The notes under the pieces were generated by a model that was given only the letters and a program-made list of their open reading frames with translations, was not told where the DNA came from and made no database searches. A stretch of 64,000 bases of DNA from Gp6-AA40 sp963742105. GTDB lineage: Bacteria > Acidobacteriota > Vicinamibacteria > Vicinamibacterales > UBA2999. This document shows positions 56,077 to 64,000 of this stretch, piece after piece; the first letter of the stretch is position 1; each line of letters starts with the position of its first letter. Both the position numbers and the translations under genes were made by a program. The stretch is taken from NCBI GenBank assembly GCA_963742105.1, contig CAVUKN010000005.1, forward strand, positions 1,860,001 to 1,924,000. Reading direction: 5' to 3'.

Positions 56077-56353
56077 TCGTCGTCTCTAGTCTGTCGAAAA
56101 TCGCTCCACCAACTGGCAGATGGTCTCGCCGGTTCTGGCGAGCGCCTTCATGTCGTTAGGCATTTGGGCATGATAGCGCGAAAGACATCTCTTTACGCTG
56201 TATACGGACCCAACTGTTACACACTAGCGGCTAACAGCGGCAGCTGCGCGAATCTAACAGGCGGCATCCAAGCGTCGCTGGTGGTTAATACAGACTGGAG
56301 TGTCACCCGCCTTGCACGAGTGACATACGCTGACTGCCTGCGCTCTCCCTAAG

Positions 56354-57601
56354 TTGGTGAACACCATGCGCTACCGAAAATTGCGCGATGACAAGCGTGG
56401 ACTGCGGATTCTCTTTCGGTCGGTCCGGTCCGGTCATGCGACTCACAGGCACGTCAACGGTGCAGCCGCAGCTGCACGTGTTCTCTTCAAAACCACACTC
56501 CCTGCGGTGTGCGTCGTTGCTGTCATGAGTGCAGTCGTGTTCGCCGTCGGACCTGCGCAGCAACAGGGGGCAGGGCCCCCACTCCTCACCGTCGATCCGT
56601 TCTGGCCCACGCTGCCGGAAACGATGCTGATCGGGCGGGTTCGCGGTGTCGCCGTGGATTCACATGACCATGTCTGGATCGTGCAGGACCCGACGGTCCT
56701 GACACCGGACATGCTGGGAGCAGCGGCACAGCCGCCGCAAGCCGAGTGTTGTGTCGGCGGTCCGGCGATTATGGAGTTCGACGCCTCGGGCCACTACGTT
56801 CAAGGGTGGGACGCCCCTGGAGGCGGCTATGACGGGCCGCGCTCGATTCATGGCATTTTCGTCGACCATCGGGACCATGTCTGGCTCGCCAGTGAGCAGG
56901 AAGGCGACCACGAAGTGCTCAAGTTCGACCGCACCGGCAAGTTCCTCCTGCAGATTGGCCGTCGGGATGCCATCGTCGGGAGCAACGACACGCGCAACGT
57001 GAATCGGGCGGCGGCGATGTTTGTCCACCCCCGCACGAATGAACTGTTCGTCGCGGATGGCTATGGAAATCGTCGCGTGGTGGTGTTCGACGCTGACACC
57101 GGGGCGTACAAACGGCACTGGGGAGCATATGGTCGCCGGCCGGATGACACGGTCCCCCTGACGCGAGGCGCCCAAGGCGCAGGCGCGCAGCAGTTCAACC
57201 TGGTTCACGGGGTGACGATCTCCCGGGACGATCTGGTCTACGTCTCGGACCGCAACAATCATCGAATCCAGGTATTCACCCTGGACGGCACGTTCGTCAA
57301 GGAAGGCTTTGTGGCGCGCGAGTCCAGCACAACGAACGGGACGGTCTACGGCATCGCGTTTTCCGCTGACCCTCAACAGCAGTTCTTGTACGTGGCCGAT
57401 GCGGCGAACGGACGGATTCGGGTTCTTCGTCGCTCGACCCTCGAGGTGGTGGCGTCGTTCGGCCGGTGGGGACGCCAACCGGGCCAATTCATGGTGCCCC
57501 ACAATCTCGCGACCGATTCGCATGGCAATTTGTATGTGGGGGACATTCGGGAGGGACGGCTTCAGAAATTCGTCGTCGGTGCGACATCATCGATACCGTA
57601 A
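56354..57601 (+). CDS. NHL-repeat six-bladed propeller protein (exported)
   Basis: Up to 415 residues; GTG at 56354 and ATG at 56366 are possible starts, and the hydrophobic stretch LPAVCVVAVMSAVVFAVG at about 50-67 suggests a signal anchor. From residue 90 on, NHL-type blades appear: RGVAVDSHDHVWIVQD, IHGIFVDHRDHVWLASEQEG, VHPRTNELFVADGYGNRRVV, VTISRDDLVYVSDRNNHRIQ, LYVADAANGRIRVL, LATDSHGNLYVGDIREGRLQ. Similar proteins act as peptidyl-alpha-hydroxyglycine lyase-like or scaffold propellers. No catalytic residues could be assigned. A TIGR03435 scrap follows 76 bp later. Confidence 0.82.
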   Translation: MVNTMRYRKLRDDKRGLRILFRSVRSGHATHRHVNGAAAAARVLFKTTLPAVCVVAVMSAVVFAVGPAQQQGAGPPLLTVDPFWPTLPETMLIGRVRGVAVDSHDHVWIVQDPTVLTPDMLGAAAQPPQAECCVGGPAIMEFDASGHYVQGWDAPGGGYDGPRSIHGIFVDHRDHVWLASEQEGDHEVLKFDRTGKFLLQIGRRDAIVGSNDTRNVNRAAAMFVHPRTNELFVADGYGNRRVVVFDADTGAYKRHWGAYGRRPDDTVPLTRGAQGAGAQQFNLVHGVTISRDDLVYVSDRNNHRIQVFTLDGTFVKEGFVARESSTTNGTVYGIAFSADPQQQFLYVADAANGRIRVLRRSTLEVVASFGRWGRQPGQFMVPHNLATDSHGNLYVGDIREGRLQKFVVGATSSIP

Positions 57602-57677
57602 GCCCGTCGGGTAAGGCCACGGCGCTGGTAAAGCACTCGTACGCTAGATACCAGCAGCTTCGTTAAATCCGACAAAC

Positions 57678-57875
57678 GTCATCGACCTTCCCGTCCTGGA
57701 CAGGACTGGGCTGGACGGCTACTTCCAGATCGTCGGGCCAAGCCCCATCGGCCCACAAGCGAACGGCTCATTCTTCACACTCGTGGAGGAGCAGCTTGGG
57801 CTGAAGCTGGTGGCATCGCGGGCGAATGTGAATGTCCTCGTCATCGACCACATCGAACGGCCAACGGAAAACTGA
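57678..57875 (+). pseudogene. TIGR03435 C-terminal remnant (2 of 3)
   Basis: A 65-codon stretch reads VIDLPVLDRTGLDGYFQIVG, then NGSFFTLVEEQLGLKLVASR and NVNVLVIDHIERPTEN before TGA at 57873. This is the last third of a TIGR03435 protein with the conserved ending; no start codon or upstream two-thirds exist. It overlaps no other gene. Confidence 0.75.
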
Positions 57876-58050
57876 AGACCGTCCCCCTCTGTGGGACCCG
57901 GAACACCCGGAACAGGTGGAACAGGACACCACTCCGGTTCGGGCGTCCCTACCAACACGTTACCCGAATGCGGCGTGCCGGTGTCTAACCCGACGTGCAT
58001 TTTGGCAACCGGGCAACTCGATCAGATGGCTCGGGCGAGAGGGGTCGTTC

Positions 58051-58563
58051 ATGAAGTGCACCACGGCAATCTGTCTGGTGGTTTGCCTCTTGGTCGTCGC
58101 TCGGGACACTTCGGGGCAGATTAGCTACCTCTGGGAACCGGACGAACTGCAGCGAGTGTCGGAGCTGATCGTGATCGCCACGCCAGTGAGGACTCGAGAC
58201 ACCGGTAACCACACCGAATTGACCGAAGTGAAGCCGCCGCTGCCAGTGGTGGAGTGGATGACGGAGTTCAGGGTGCTTTCGGTATTGAAAGGCACGACAC
58301 CTGATTCGACGTTGCAACTGCGTCACTACCGCTTGGATGACGCCACGAGCGCCCGTGGGTGCCGCCTCAACTGCGGCGGTCTGATCAGCTTCGGGGCTGA
58401 TGCGGGTGCCACGCGACTCTGCCGCGCAGGGGACGTGTCACCGGAGTTGCCGTCCCGGTGCGACTATCTTCTCTACCTGCGCCGTGATGCCAACGTGTTC
58501 GTGCCGATCTCGGGCCGTTTGTTTCCCGGTAGCTCGGTGTCTTTATTGCGGCGGGTGGGCTGA
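58051..58563 (+). CDS. Secreted hypothetical protein
   Basis: 170 residues, ATG at 58051 with GAGAGGGG upstream. Signal peptide KCTTAICLVVCLLVVARDTS to about residue 22. The mature protein starts ISYLWEPDELQRVSELIVIA and has two central Cys pairs (RGCRLNCGG; ATRLCRAGD and PSRCDYL) and an ending PISGRLFPGSSVSLL. The segment VLSVLKGTTPDSTLQLRHYR suits a small beta-sandwich like those that follow 'SVLKG' in hypothetical exported proteins of this phylum. Function unknown. Confidence 0.75.
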   Translation: MKCTTAICLVVCLLVVARDTSGQISYLWEPDELQRVSELIVIATPVRTRDTGNHTELTEVKPPLPVVEWMTEFRVLSVLKGTTPDSTLQLRHYRLDDATSARGCRLNCGGLISFGADAGATRLCRAGDVSPELPSRCDYLLYLRRDANVFVPISGRLFPGSSVSLLRRVG

Positions 58564-58628
58564 ATGTGAGTCGTCCACAGGTTCCGGCTCCAGCGCTGTT
58601 GCGGTCCACACGCGGAGGGCGGCTTTGA

Positions 58629-59300
58629 TCAGTTCTCCGAAGGCCGATCAATCGAATCAACGACGATGATGGGCATTGCCCGTCGCACGGGGTTCAGACG
58701 AAGACCGATCTGTTCACGCAATGCGGTAAACAAGGTTGGGCTTCCTCCGTCAACGGTCGGATTCTGCACCCACTCCAGAGTGAAGTCATACTCACCCGTG
58801 AGGCCGGTATCGTCGATGACCACGCGATCCGTGTAGCGACTCAGAATCTCCACGAGACGGCCAACGTTCCCGCGTGTGCTGCGTAAGACGACGCGATCCG
58901 CAGCAGGCTCCACGGTCATCGCGTATCGACCCTCAGGGCCAGTGTGCGGCTTCAGTCGTGAGGAATCGGCTACTACCAACGAATACTCACCGTTCTCTTT
59001 GGATTCGCGATGAAACCGAAAGTTCCATCGCTCGGCTAACATCGGCCGGAGAAACCGCTGGCAATCCTGATCGTTCAATTCGGTGGCTCGGTCCAAGACG
59101 GCGACGACATCAAAGCGCTCGGTACAAACCCAAGAGGGTAGCCGGTAATTTGAAAATCTTGCATCCGAAGGCTCGCCGGATGAGGGACAACGGTGTGACG
59201 TTGACGAAAGCTAAGCCGCATTCCGTCTCCAGAATGTCTCCACGGCCGGGGAGAGTTCTGGCGCAATCTAATGGACGCCGCGTCAGCGGTCGGCAACTGC
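58629..59300 (-). pseudogene. TIGR03435 family pseudogene (3 of 3), largest
   Basis: The last 155 codons are open from 59096: RFLRPMLAERWNFRFHRESK, GEYSLVVADSSRLKPH, VVIDDTGLTGEYDFTLEW, FTALREQIGLRLNPV, IIVVDSIDRPSEN. Upstream the same gene continues in other frames: DAASIRLRQNSP, then GLAFVNVTPLSLIRRAFG, then MQDFQITGYPLGFV, then ERFDVVAVL. One extra and two missing bases (near 59245, 59170 and 59117) account for the shifts. The signal peptide is missing; the divergent cupin gene begins at 59330. The family is found in soil bacteria, function unknown. Confidence 0.75.
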
Positions 59301-59329
59301 GTCTGGGTACGGTGGCGTAGACTCTCGGA

Positions 59330-59821
59330 ATGCAACTCAAGCCACTCCTTCCGTTCGTGGTCGGTCTGGTGATGGCCTCAGCCGTCACGTTTGCCCAGGG
59401 CGCTCAGCCCAAGACAGACGTCTCGTTGGCCTCCTCCGCAGTAATCGAGGCCGCCGTTGCCCGGGCGGTAGCGAATCCTGGGACCGCGACGCGGCTGTTG
59501 CCGGATGCTGCCTACCAATATTTTGTGATGGCCCGGAAAGAGGCAGGCTTGGCTGAGATTCACAAGCAATGGACCGACGTCACCACGATCCGGTCCGGCA
59601 GAGGCGTACTACGAACCGGACAAACCCTCGCCGGCCCACGAGAGACGTCGCCTGGAGAATGGCGTGGCGACGCGGTTCAAGATGGCGTCGAGCGACCACT
59701 TGGTGCCGGCGATCTGGTCGTGATTCCCGCGGGTCTGGCTCATCAGGTTTCGCCAGTGAGCAACGACCCGCTCGTCTATGTGACCGTGAAGGTGCCGGCC
59801 GATGTCGACAAGGTGAAGTGA
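59330..59821 (+). CDS. Secreted cupin-fold protein
   Basis: 163 residues, ATG at 59330. Signal peptide to VTFAQGAQP. The core resembles a small cupin: TTIRSGRGVLRTGQTL, GEWRGDAVQDGVERPLGAGD and LVVIPAGLAHQVSP, but the first cupin motif has few His residues, so metal binding is uncertain. Divergent from the TIGR03435 pseudogene. Confidence 0.8.
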   Translation: MQLKPLLPFVVGLVMASAVTFAQGAQPKTDVSLASSAVIEAAVARAVANPGTATRLLPDAAYQYFVMARKEAGLAEIHKQWTDVTTIRSGRGVLRTGQTLAGPRETSPGEWRGDAVQDGVERPLGAGDLVVIPAGLAHQVSPVSNDPLVYVTVKVPADVDKVK

Positions 59822-60368
59822 CGCAAATACAACGGCGAGGGCAACTGGCAGTTCAACGTGAGACGCTGTCGTCGTCACTCATTCGCGTCGATCGTAATCC
59901 CGCGGGCTACGGCAAGCTGCGGGTAATAGGGAACTTGGGAGAGATGATGGCGATAGCAGCCAGCGGACGTGGACGAGACAGGTCAACGCTGGCTGGTGTC
60001 GGTAACAGTGGTTGCGGGGGGAGATTTGACCCCCCGACCTTGGGGTTATGAGACACCGGGAGCGGGCCAACTGGTGACCACCCCAGTCCACCGCTCTCGC
60101 CTTAACTGAGGAATTCCGAAGATTGAGGCAACTCCTGACAACCGGATTCCACTCCCGATTGTCAGCAGATTGTCAGCCGAACGGTGCCAGAGACTGGAGC
60201 AACCCGGCCTTCACCGGGCCTTTGACGCCTGCAGCCGCTGGCCCCACCACGAGGCGGGCGACCTCCACAACCGGCAGGTACTTACGCCCGGCAGTTGTGA
60301 AACCGCTTATCCTGTCTCAATCGTCCGCAGTTCCGACGCACATAGCCGCGACTCCAGAAGGAGCCCCG
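59822..60368. other. Gene-poor stretch with a tRNA-like fragment
   Basis: 547 bp with no supported gene. The region holds the tRNA 3'-half at 60009-60057 (separate entry) and a repeated GATTGTCAGC at about 60158 and 60169. The ribosome-binding site AGAAGGAG of the DUF6644 gene is at its end. Confidence 0.5.
60009..60057 (-). tRNA. tRNA 3'-half remnant (CAU anticodon loop)
   Basis: The minus strand reads CTCATAA (a Met-type anticodon loop with CAU), then AGGTC, a T-arm GGGGG-GTCAAAT-CTCCC, an acceptor-like CCCGCAA and CCA at 60009-60011. The 3' half therefore looks like an initiator- or elongator-Met tRNA. One acceptor base is missing, the anticodon stem pairs badly and no matching 5' half or D-arm can be folded. 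It is probably a dead copy or the attachment-site scar of an old integrated element. Confidence 0.4.
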
Positions 60369-60860
60369 ATGCCGCTGCTTGGCTGGTGCCAATGGCTGGA
60401 ACATACCGAGTGGGCCACAGCGATCACCGAGTCGGTCTGGCTATTTCCGGTGATCGAAGGCAGCCACATCCTGACGCTCCCGCTATCGGTCGGGATGATC
60501 TTGATGTTCGACCTTCGGCTCCTCGGCCTGGCGTTTGGAACCGGACCGGCAGCCAGCATGCTGGCCGACGTGGTGCGCTGGTCGAAGGTCGGCTTTGTCG
60601 TCATGTTTGCGACGGGGGCGCTCCTGTTCGTGACCCAAGCCTCGAAGGCGTATGGCAACGTCTTCTTCCGCACGAAGCTGCTGCTTCTCGTGATTCTGGG
60701 GATCAATGCCGCGGTGTACCAGTTGGTCCTCTACCCGAGAATGCCGCAGTGGGAGGCGCGAGGCGGAGCGCCAATAGGCGTCCGGATCTGTGGTGGCTTG
60801 TCCCTAATCGGCTGGATTGCGGTGATCATCTGCGGCCGCACCATGGCGTATCAGTTCTGA
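60369..60860 (+). CDS. DUF6644-type membrane protein (first of pair)
   Basis: 163 residues from ATG at 60369, chosen because AGAAGGAG lies at good spacing; upstream sequence in frame is not credible. Four hydrophobic segments, with WLFPVIEGSHILTLPLSVGM, containing a conserved His in the first helix, and GFVVMFATGALLFVTQASKA. The pattern fits DUF6644, seen beside DUF6152 genes. The His suggests possible haem or quinone interaction, only as inference. First gene of a compact operon. Confidence 0.75.
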   Translation: MPLLGWCQWLEHTEWATAITESVWLFPVIEGSHILTLPLSVGMILMFDLRLLGLAFGTGPAASMLADVVRWSKVGFVVMFATGALLFVTQASKAYGNVFFRTKLLLLVILGINAAVYQLVLYPRMPQWEARGGAPIGVRICGGLSLIGWIAVIICGRTMAYQF

Positions 60861-60879
60861 CGTTGCGGAGGTCGTCGTG

Positions 60880-61359
60880 ATGTCGTCGCCGCTTTCCGTG
60901 CTGGAATGGCTCTCGAACACGTCGACGATCTCGGCCATCCGGGAGAGCGGTTTCGCGATGCCGGCCGTGCAGGCTATGCATCTGATGGGGCTCACCATCC
61001 TGCTCGCAGCGATCCTCGTGCTGCACTTGCGGCTGGCCGGCGCCAGCATCACGGAATGGTCGCTTCCAGCGATGGAGCGGCAACTGCGCCCATGGGCGTT
61101 CGCGGGGCTGACGCTCGTGATGGTCTCCGGGGCGTTGATGTTCCTCGCCAATCCCACCAAGTACCTCGCAAGCGGTCCTTTCCTGTACAAGCTATCGGCG
61201 CTGGGCTTGGCGGTGACCTGCCAATTCGGCGTGTTCCGCCGCTTTTTCGCCTGTGACCCACGCCTGCGCCCGCGTGCGGTCAATGTCACTGTGGCGGCGT
61301 TGTCGCTGACGCTCTGGTTCAGTGTCGGGTGGGCGGGGCGCGCGATTGCGTTTTTATAG
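60880..61359 (+). CDS. DUF6644-type membrane protein (second of pair)
   Basis: 159 residues from ATG at 60880 (GGAGG 8 bases upstream; the adjacent GTG at 60877 is possible). Four hydrophobic segments, with MPAVQAMHLMGLTILLAAIL (the His in helix one again), AFAGLTLVMVSGALMFLANP and FLYKLSALGLAVTCQFGVFR. It is a divergent paralogue of the gene before it, 19 bp away, so the two may make a heterodimeric membrane complex. Confidence 0.75.
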   Translation: MSSPLSVLEWLSNTSTISAIRESGFAMPAVQAMHLMGLTILLAAILVLHLRLAGASITEWSLPAMERQLRPWAFAGLTLVMVSGALMFLANPTKYLASGPFLYKLSALGLAVTCQFGVFRRFFACDPRLRPRAVNVTVAALSLTLWFSVGWAGRAIAFL

Positions 61360-61396
61360 AAAAAGGGTGTACTGTCCAGCTTCGAAGGAGTTCTCA

Positions 61397-61792
61397 ATGA
61401 TTCGCCGCATCCCGATCTTCCTGGTGTTTGCGGTCGTCCTGCTTTCCCGGAATCCCGCGTCGGCACACCACAACATGACCGCGATCTTCGATTTCAACGA
61501 TCGCGTCACGTTGACCGGAACCTTGTCGAAGCTTGATTGGCGAAACCCGCATACCTATTTCACGATCGATGTGAAGAATGCGAGCGGCGCGGTCGAGAAC
61601 TGGCAGGGCGAAGGACCATCCCCCAGCTGGTTCCGTATTCGAGATATCGGAAAGACTGATTTCGAGACCAGCATGGGCAAGTCCATGACCTTCGAACTCA
61701 GTCGCGCGCGCGACAGGTCGTTGTCCGGCCTCATTCGCACCATCACGCTGCCCAGCGGCCGCGTCGTCTCGGCCTGTCCGCAAAACTGCTGA
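61397..61792 (+). CDS. DUF6152 periplasmic protein
   Basis: 131 residues from ATG at 61397 with AAGGAG 6-7 bases upstream. Signal peptide to NPASAHHN. The mature part AIFDFNDRVTLTGTLSKLDW and RNPHTYFTIDVKNASGAVEN is the DUF6152 signature (HH...F......TL.GT......NPH). Such proteins are small beta-barrels of unknown role, often with DUF6644 genes as here; two Cys at the end (ACPQNC) could bind metal or form a disulfide. Confidence 0.85.
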   Translation: MIRRIPIFLVFAVVLLSRNPASAHHNMTAIFDFNDRVTLTGTLSKLDWRNPHTYFTIDVKNASGAVENWQGEGPSPSWFRIRDIGKTDFETSMGKSMTFELSRARDRSLSGLIRTITLPSGRVVSACPQNC

Positions 61793-61821
61793 AACCGATC
61801 GGTCCGCAAAGAGAGGGTGCT

Positions 61822-63696
61822 ATGAGGACTCCCAATCGGGCGGCCACTGCGCTTGCGGCCGTTGCGCTCGCTGTTGTCTGTCTTACGGGTCGCGGCTCAG
61901 GACAGGAACTCTCGGCCGAGGCTAAAGAGAAAGCGGTCGCGGAGGCCAGGGCCAAGCGGAACGCGCTGACGTTCGAAAACAACGCCACCACCATCGTGTT
62001 CTACGACCGTTCCGGCAAGCGGACGGGCAGCGTCGGCGAACGGACGCTGTACGAAGAAACCGTGCTGTCGCCGGACCGCTCCCGCATCGCCGTCGTCAAG
62101 GACGATCTGGCCAACGAGAGCGCCGACCTCTTCGTGCTGGATGTCGCGAGCGGCGCGAGCACACGGCTGACCACGAGTGTCAGGACCGAATTCGTCATGG
62201 CACCGGTGTGGTCGCCCGATGGCGGGCGGATCGCGTACGTAACGATCCGCAAGGGACAGGAGGGCATCTACGTACGGCCGGCGAACGGTCAGGGACGGGA
62301 AGAGCTTCTTTACGCGCATCCCGGCGCCTTCCTCAATCTGACCGACTGGTCGTCGGATGGCCGGTTCCTGACCTTCGCCATCTCCGATCTGTCGGGAGGC
62401 ATGCTCTACATGCTGCCGCTCGCCGCCGCCGGTGAGCGCAAGGCTGTCGAAGTCTTTCACAGCGATTTGCGCATGTTCGATCCGAGATTCTCACCGGATG
62501 GCCGCTTCCTCTCGTACACGATCATCGACAAGGCGAACCGAGCGGACGTCTTCGTTCGGCCGGTTGATCCGGCGACAGCTGGCGGCCCCTGGCAGATTTC
62601 GGACGGCAGCGGCAGTAGCGCGTTCTGGCGACGCGACGGGAAAGAGCTCTACTACGTGGCTCGGGACACGGCCATGATGGTCGCGCAGGTGAGCACGTCA
62701 CCGGCATTTTCGTTCACCAAACCATCTGTGTTGTTTCGTCAGGAGGCCAAAGTTCCGGATCGTGTCGCATACGTCAGCGCCGACGGCGAGCGGTTTCTGG
62801 CGCTTCCGCCGGCGCGCGGGCCGCAGCTCCAGCAGATCACCATCTTCAATCGGCAGGGCGTGCCGGTGCAGAACGTTGGCGAACCCGGGTTGTATGGCGG
62901 ACCCTCCTTCTCTCCCGATGGCTCACGCCTGCTCGTCACGAAGAACGATTTGCAGACTGGACAGTCGGATCTCTGGACCATCGATCTCGCGACCGGGAGA
63001 AACACCCGGCTAACGAACGACACCTTCCCCCGAGGCAACTATCTGTGGTCACCCGACGGGAAGAACATCTATTACGCCTCGCGGCGCGACGGCGACATGG
63101 CGGTGTTCCGGAGGCCGTCGGACGGGAGCGGCGCAGAGGAATTCGTGTTCCGTTACACACCCGGCGCGGGTCTCGCCCTCAGCGACATCTCTCCCGACGG
63201 AAAATTCATGGTGTGCGACTCGGGCGGCGTCATCCTGATCGTGCCGCTGACCGGAGACCCGGCGACGCGCCAAGCGACCGAGTTCCTGCGGGAGGAGTTC
63301 AGCGATAACGTCGGTAGGCTGTCGCCTGACGGCCGGTTCATCGCGTTCCGATCCGACGAGGCGCAGGCCGAACGAGGCGAGGTGTACGTCCGGCCGTTCG
63401 ACGCCTCCACAAACCTGCCTGGCAACGGGAAGTGGCGTCTGTCGAAGGACGGTGCGAATGCCATGCTTCATTGGCGTTCAGACGGAAAGGAATTCTTCTT
63501 CCGCGGCCTGAATCTTGACTCGAACGATTTGCTCGTGATGGCGGTGGATGTCACGACGTCGCCGACGTTCACCGCAGCCGCTCCAAGGGTCTTGTTCAAG
63601 CTGCCTGGACCGCTCAACGGCAATCTCGGGAACATCAGTCCTGACGGACAACGGTTTGTTTTTGCGGTCAATGTGCCCGCCGCAGGGACGCACTGA
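61822..63696 (+). CDS. Exported PD40/TolB-like beta-propeller protein
   Basis: 624 residues from ATG at 61822 (AGAGAGGGTGCT upstream). Signal peptide to about GRGSGQELS. From residue 70 on, PD40-type blades: ETVLSPDRSRIAVVKDDL, APVWSPDGGRIAYVTIRKGQ, FSPDGRFLSYTIIDKA, PSFSPDGSRLLVTKNDLQTG, LWSPDGKNIYYASRRDGD, DISPDGKFMVCDSGG, LSPDGRFIAFRSDEAQ. No peptidase domain follows, so this is a propeller only, like the second half of kinases that carry WD40-type tails in this phylum. Last gene of the DUF6644/DUF6152 cassette, 29 bp downstream. Confidence 0.85.
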   Translation: MRTPNRAATALAAVALAVVCLTGRGSGQELSAEAKEKAVAEARAKRNALTFENNATTIVFYDRSGKRTGSVGERTLYEETVLSPDRSRIAVVKDDLANESADLFVLDVASGASTRLTTSVRTEFVMAPVWSPDGGRIAYVTIRKGQEGIYVRPANGQGREELLYAHPGAFLNLTDWSSDGRFLTFAISDLSGGMLYMLPLAAAGERKAVEVFHSDLRMFDPRFSPDGRFLSYTIIDKANRADVFVRPVDPATAGGPWQISDGSGSSAFWRRDGKELYYVARDTAMMVAQVSTSPAFSFTKPSVLFRQEAKVPDRVAYVSADGERFLALPPARGPQLQQITIFNRQGVPVQNVGEPGLYGGPSFSPDGSRLLVTKNDLQTGQSDLWTIDLATGRNTRLTNDTFPRGNYLWSPDGKNIYYASRRDGDMAVFRRPSDGSGAEEFVFRYTPGAGLALSDISPDGKFMVCDSGGVILIVPLTGDPATRQATEFLREEFSDNVGRLSPDGRFIAFRSDEAQAERGEVYVRPFDASTNLPGNGKWRLSKDGANAMLHWRSDGKEFFFRGLNLDSNDLLVMAVDVTTSPTFTAAAPRVLFKLPGPLNGNLGNISPDGQRFVFAVNVPAAGTH

Positions 63697-64000
63697 CTCC
63701 GCTGCGGATCTCACTGACGGCGGTACGGTTGGATCATGGCTTACGCAATCGCGTCATGATCGCGCATCCACGCGAGTCGATGGTTCGAAATCGATAAGTG
63801 ACGCAGACCGTTCGGAAACGGAGTTGCTCACCAGCGATGATGAAGACCGCCTGCAGTTGCTCCGCCTGGCTCATCGATTGTCCGGAGAATGCCAGGAGTC
63901 GTATGCCCTCGCCGCCCTCTTCGTCCGCGAGACCGCCCACACGCCGGAGCATCAGTTCGCTGACCAGTAGTGCTCGAACTGAACACCCTCCTCGAAGAGC
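63697..64000. other. Right-edge stretch, no supported gene
   Basis: 304 bp. A plus-strand frame with ELLTSDDEDRLQLLRLAHRL is protein-like but has no convincing start; it ends at 63970. It may be a short remnant or part of a small gene. Confidence 0.35.

Noticed and set aside
56164..56352. 62-codon frame before the NHL gene
   Set aside because: No ribosome-binding site or family resemblance; it lies in an AT-richer intergenic region.
63734..63952. Minus-strand 72-codon frame at the right edge
   Set aside because: No start context; it mirrors a more protein-like plus-strand frame.

Overview
The window is GC-rich chromosomal DNA of a soil-type bacterium, most likely an Acidobacteriota member near Vicinamibacteria. 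The placement is inference from gene content: Ser/Thr kinases with TPR tails beside an acidobacterial-type ECF sigma factor, remnants of the soil-associated TIGR03435 family, BACON-repeat lipoproteins, DUF6644/DUF6152 cassettes and many secreted orphan proteins. I found no rRNA gene, intact tRNA, CRISPR array or complete insertion sequence.

Layout. 1-9.3 kb: the N-terminal part of a GH63/MGH1-like glycosidase, a membrane Ser/Thr kinase, an Npt/MFS-like carrier with a HEAT-like tail, a Pro/Ala-rich membrane protein and a nine-repeat BACON lipoprotein. 9.5-14.8 kb: an A-PCP-TE NRPS-like enzyme (cysteine in the TE nucleophile motif) convergent with a Wzt/Wzm polysaccharide exporter. 14.9-22.9 kb: a lone receiver protein, an ALDH-SDR pair, a methyltransferase, a secreted phosphoesterase, and a PAS histidine kinase/LuxR-type regulator pair followed by a perfect 22-bp palindrome and a miniature sigma54-activator-like protein. 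23-31 kb: two overlapping DUF4386 genes, a transposase scrap, a secreted Kelch protein and a sigma/TPR-kinase operon. 31-41 kb: secreted and membrane proteins, a GT39-like enzyme, a TIM-barrel isomerase, a BBE-type flavoprotein, an SGNH hydrolase and a small phosphatase. 41-46 kb: a Gly-rich repeat protein plus metzincin pair, a TIR-TM-triple-repeat protein and a DUF4097 lipoprotein. 46-60 kb: a worn region with a large winged-helix/ATPase/TPR regulator, a haloperoxidase-like enzyme, recombinase and DUF4365-like scraps, three TIGR03435 remnants and a tRNA 3'-half. 60-64 kb: a DUF6644-DUF6644-DUF6152-PD40 operon.

A striking property of the sequence is a set of single-base indels, mostly +1, that split otherwise well-conserved genes (about 10448, 13759-13774, 36409, 39683, 40332, 47340, 48251, 48963). 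Removing or adding one base restores canonical motifs each time. This looks more like read or assembly error, or very recent inactivation, than old decay. By contrast the TIGR03435, recombinase, transposase and small basic protein remnants look genuinely degraded.

The best candidates for undescribed biology are the repeat-protein/metzincin pair (41.2-43.3 kb), the TIR-TM-repeat protein (43.4-44.8 kb), the Cys-type A-PCP-TE enzyme beside a polysaccharide exporter, and the mini sigma54-like protein beyond the palindrome.
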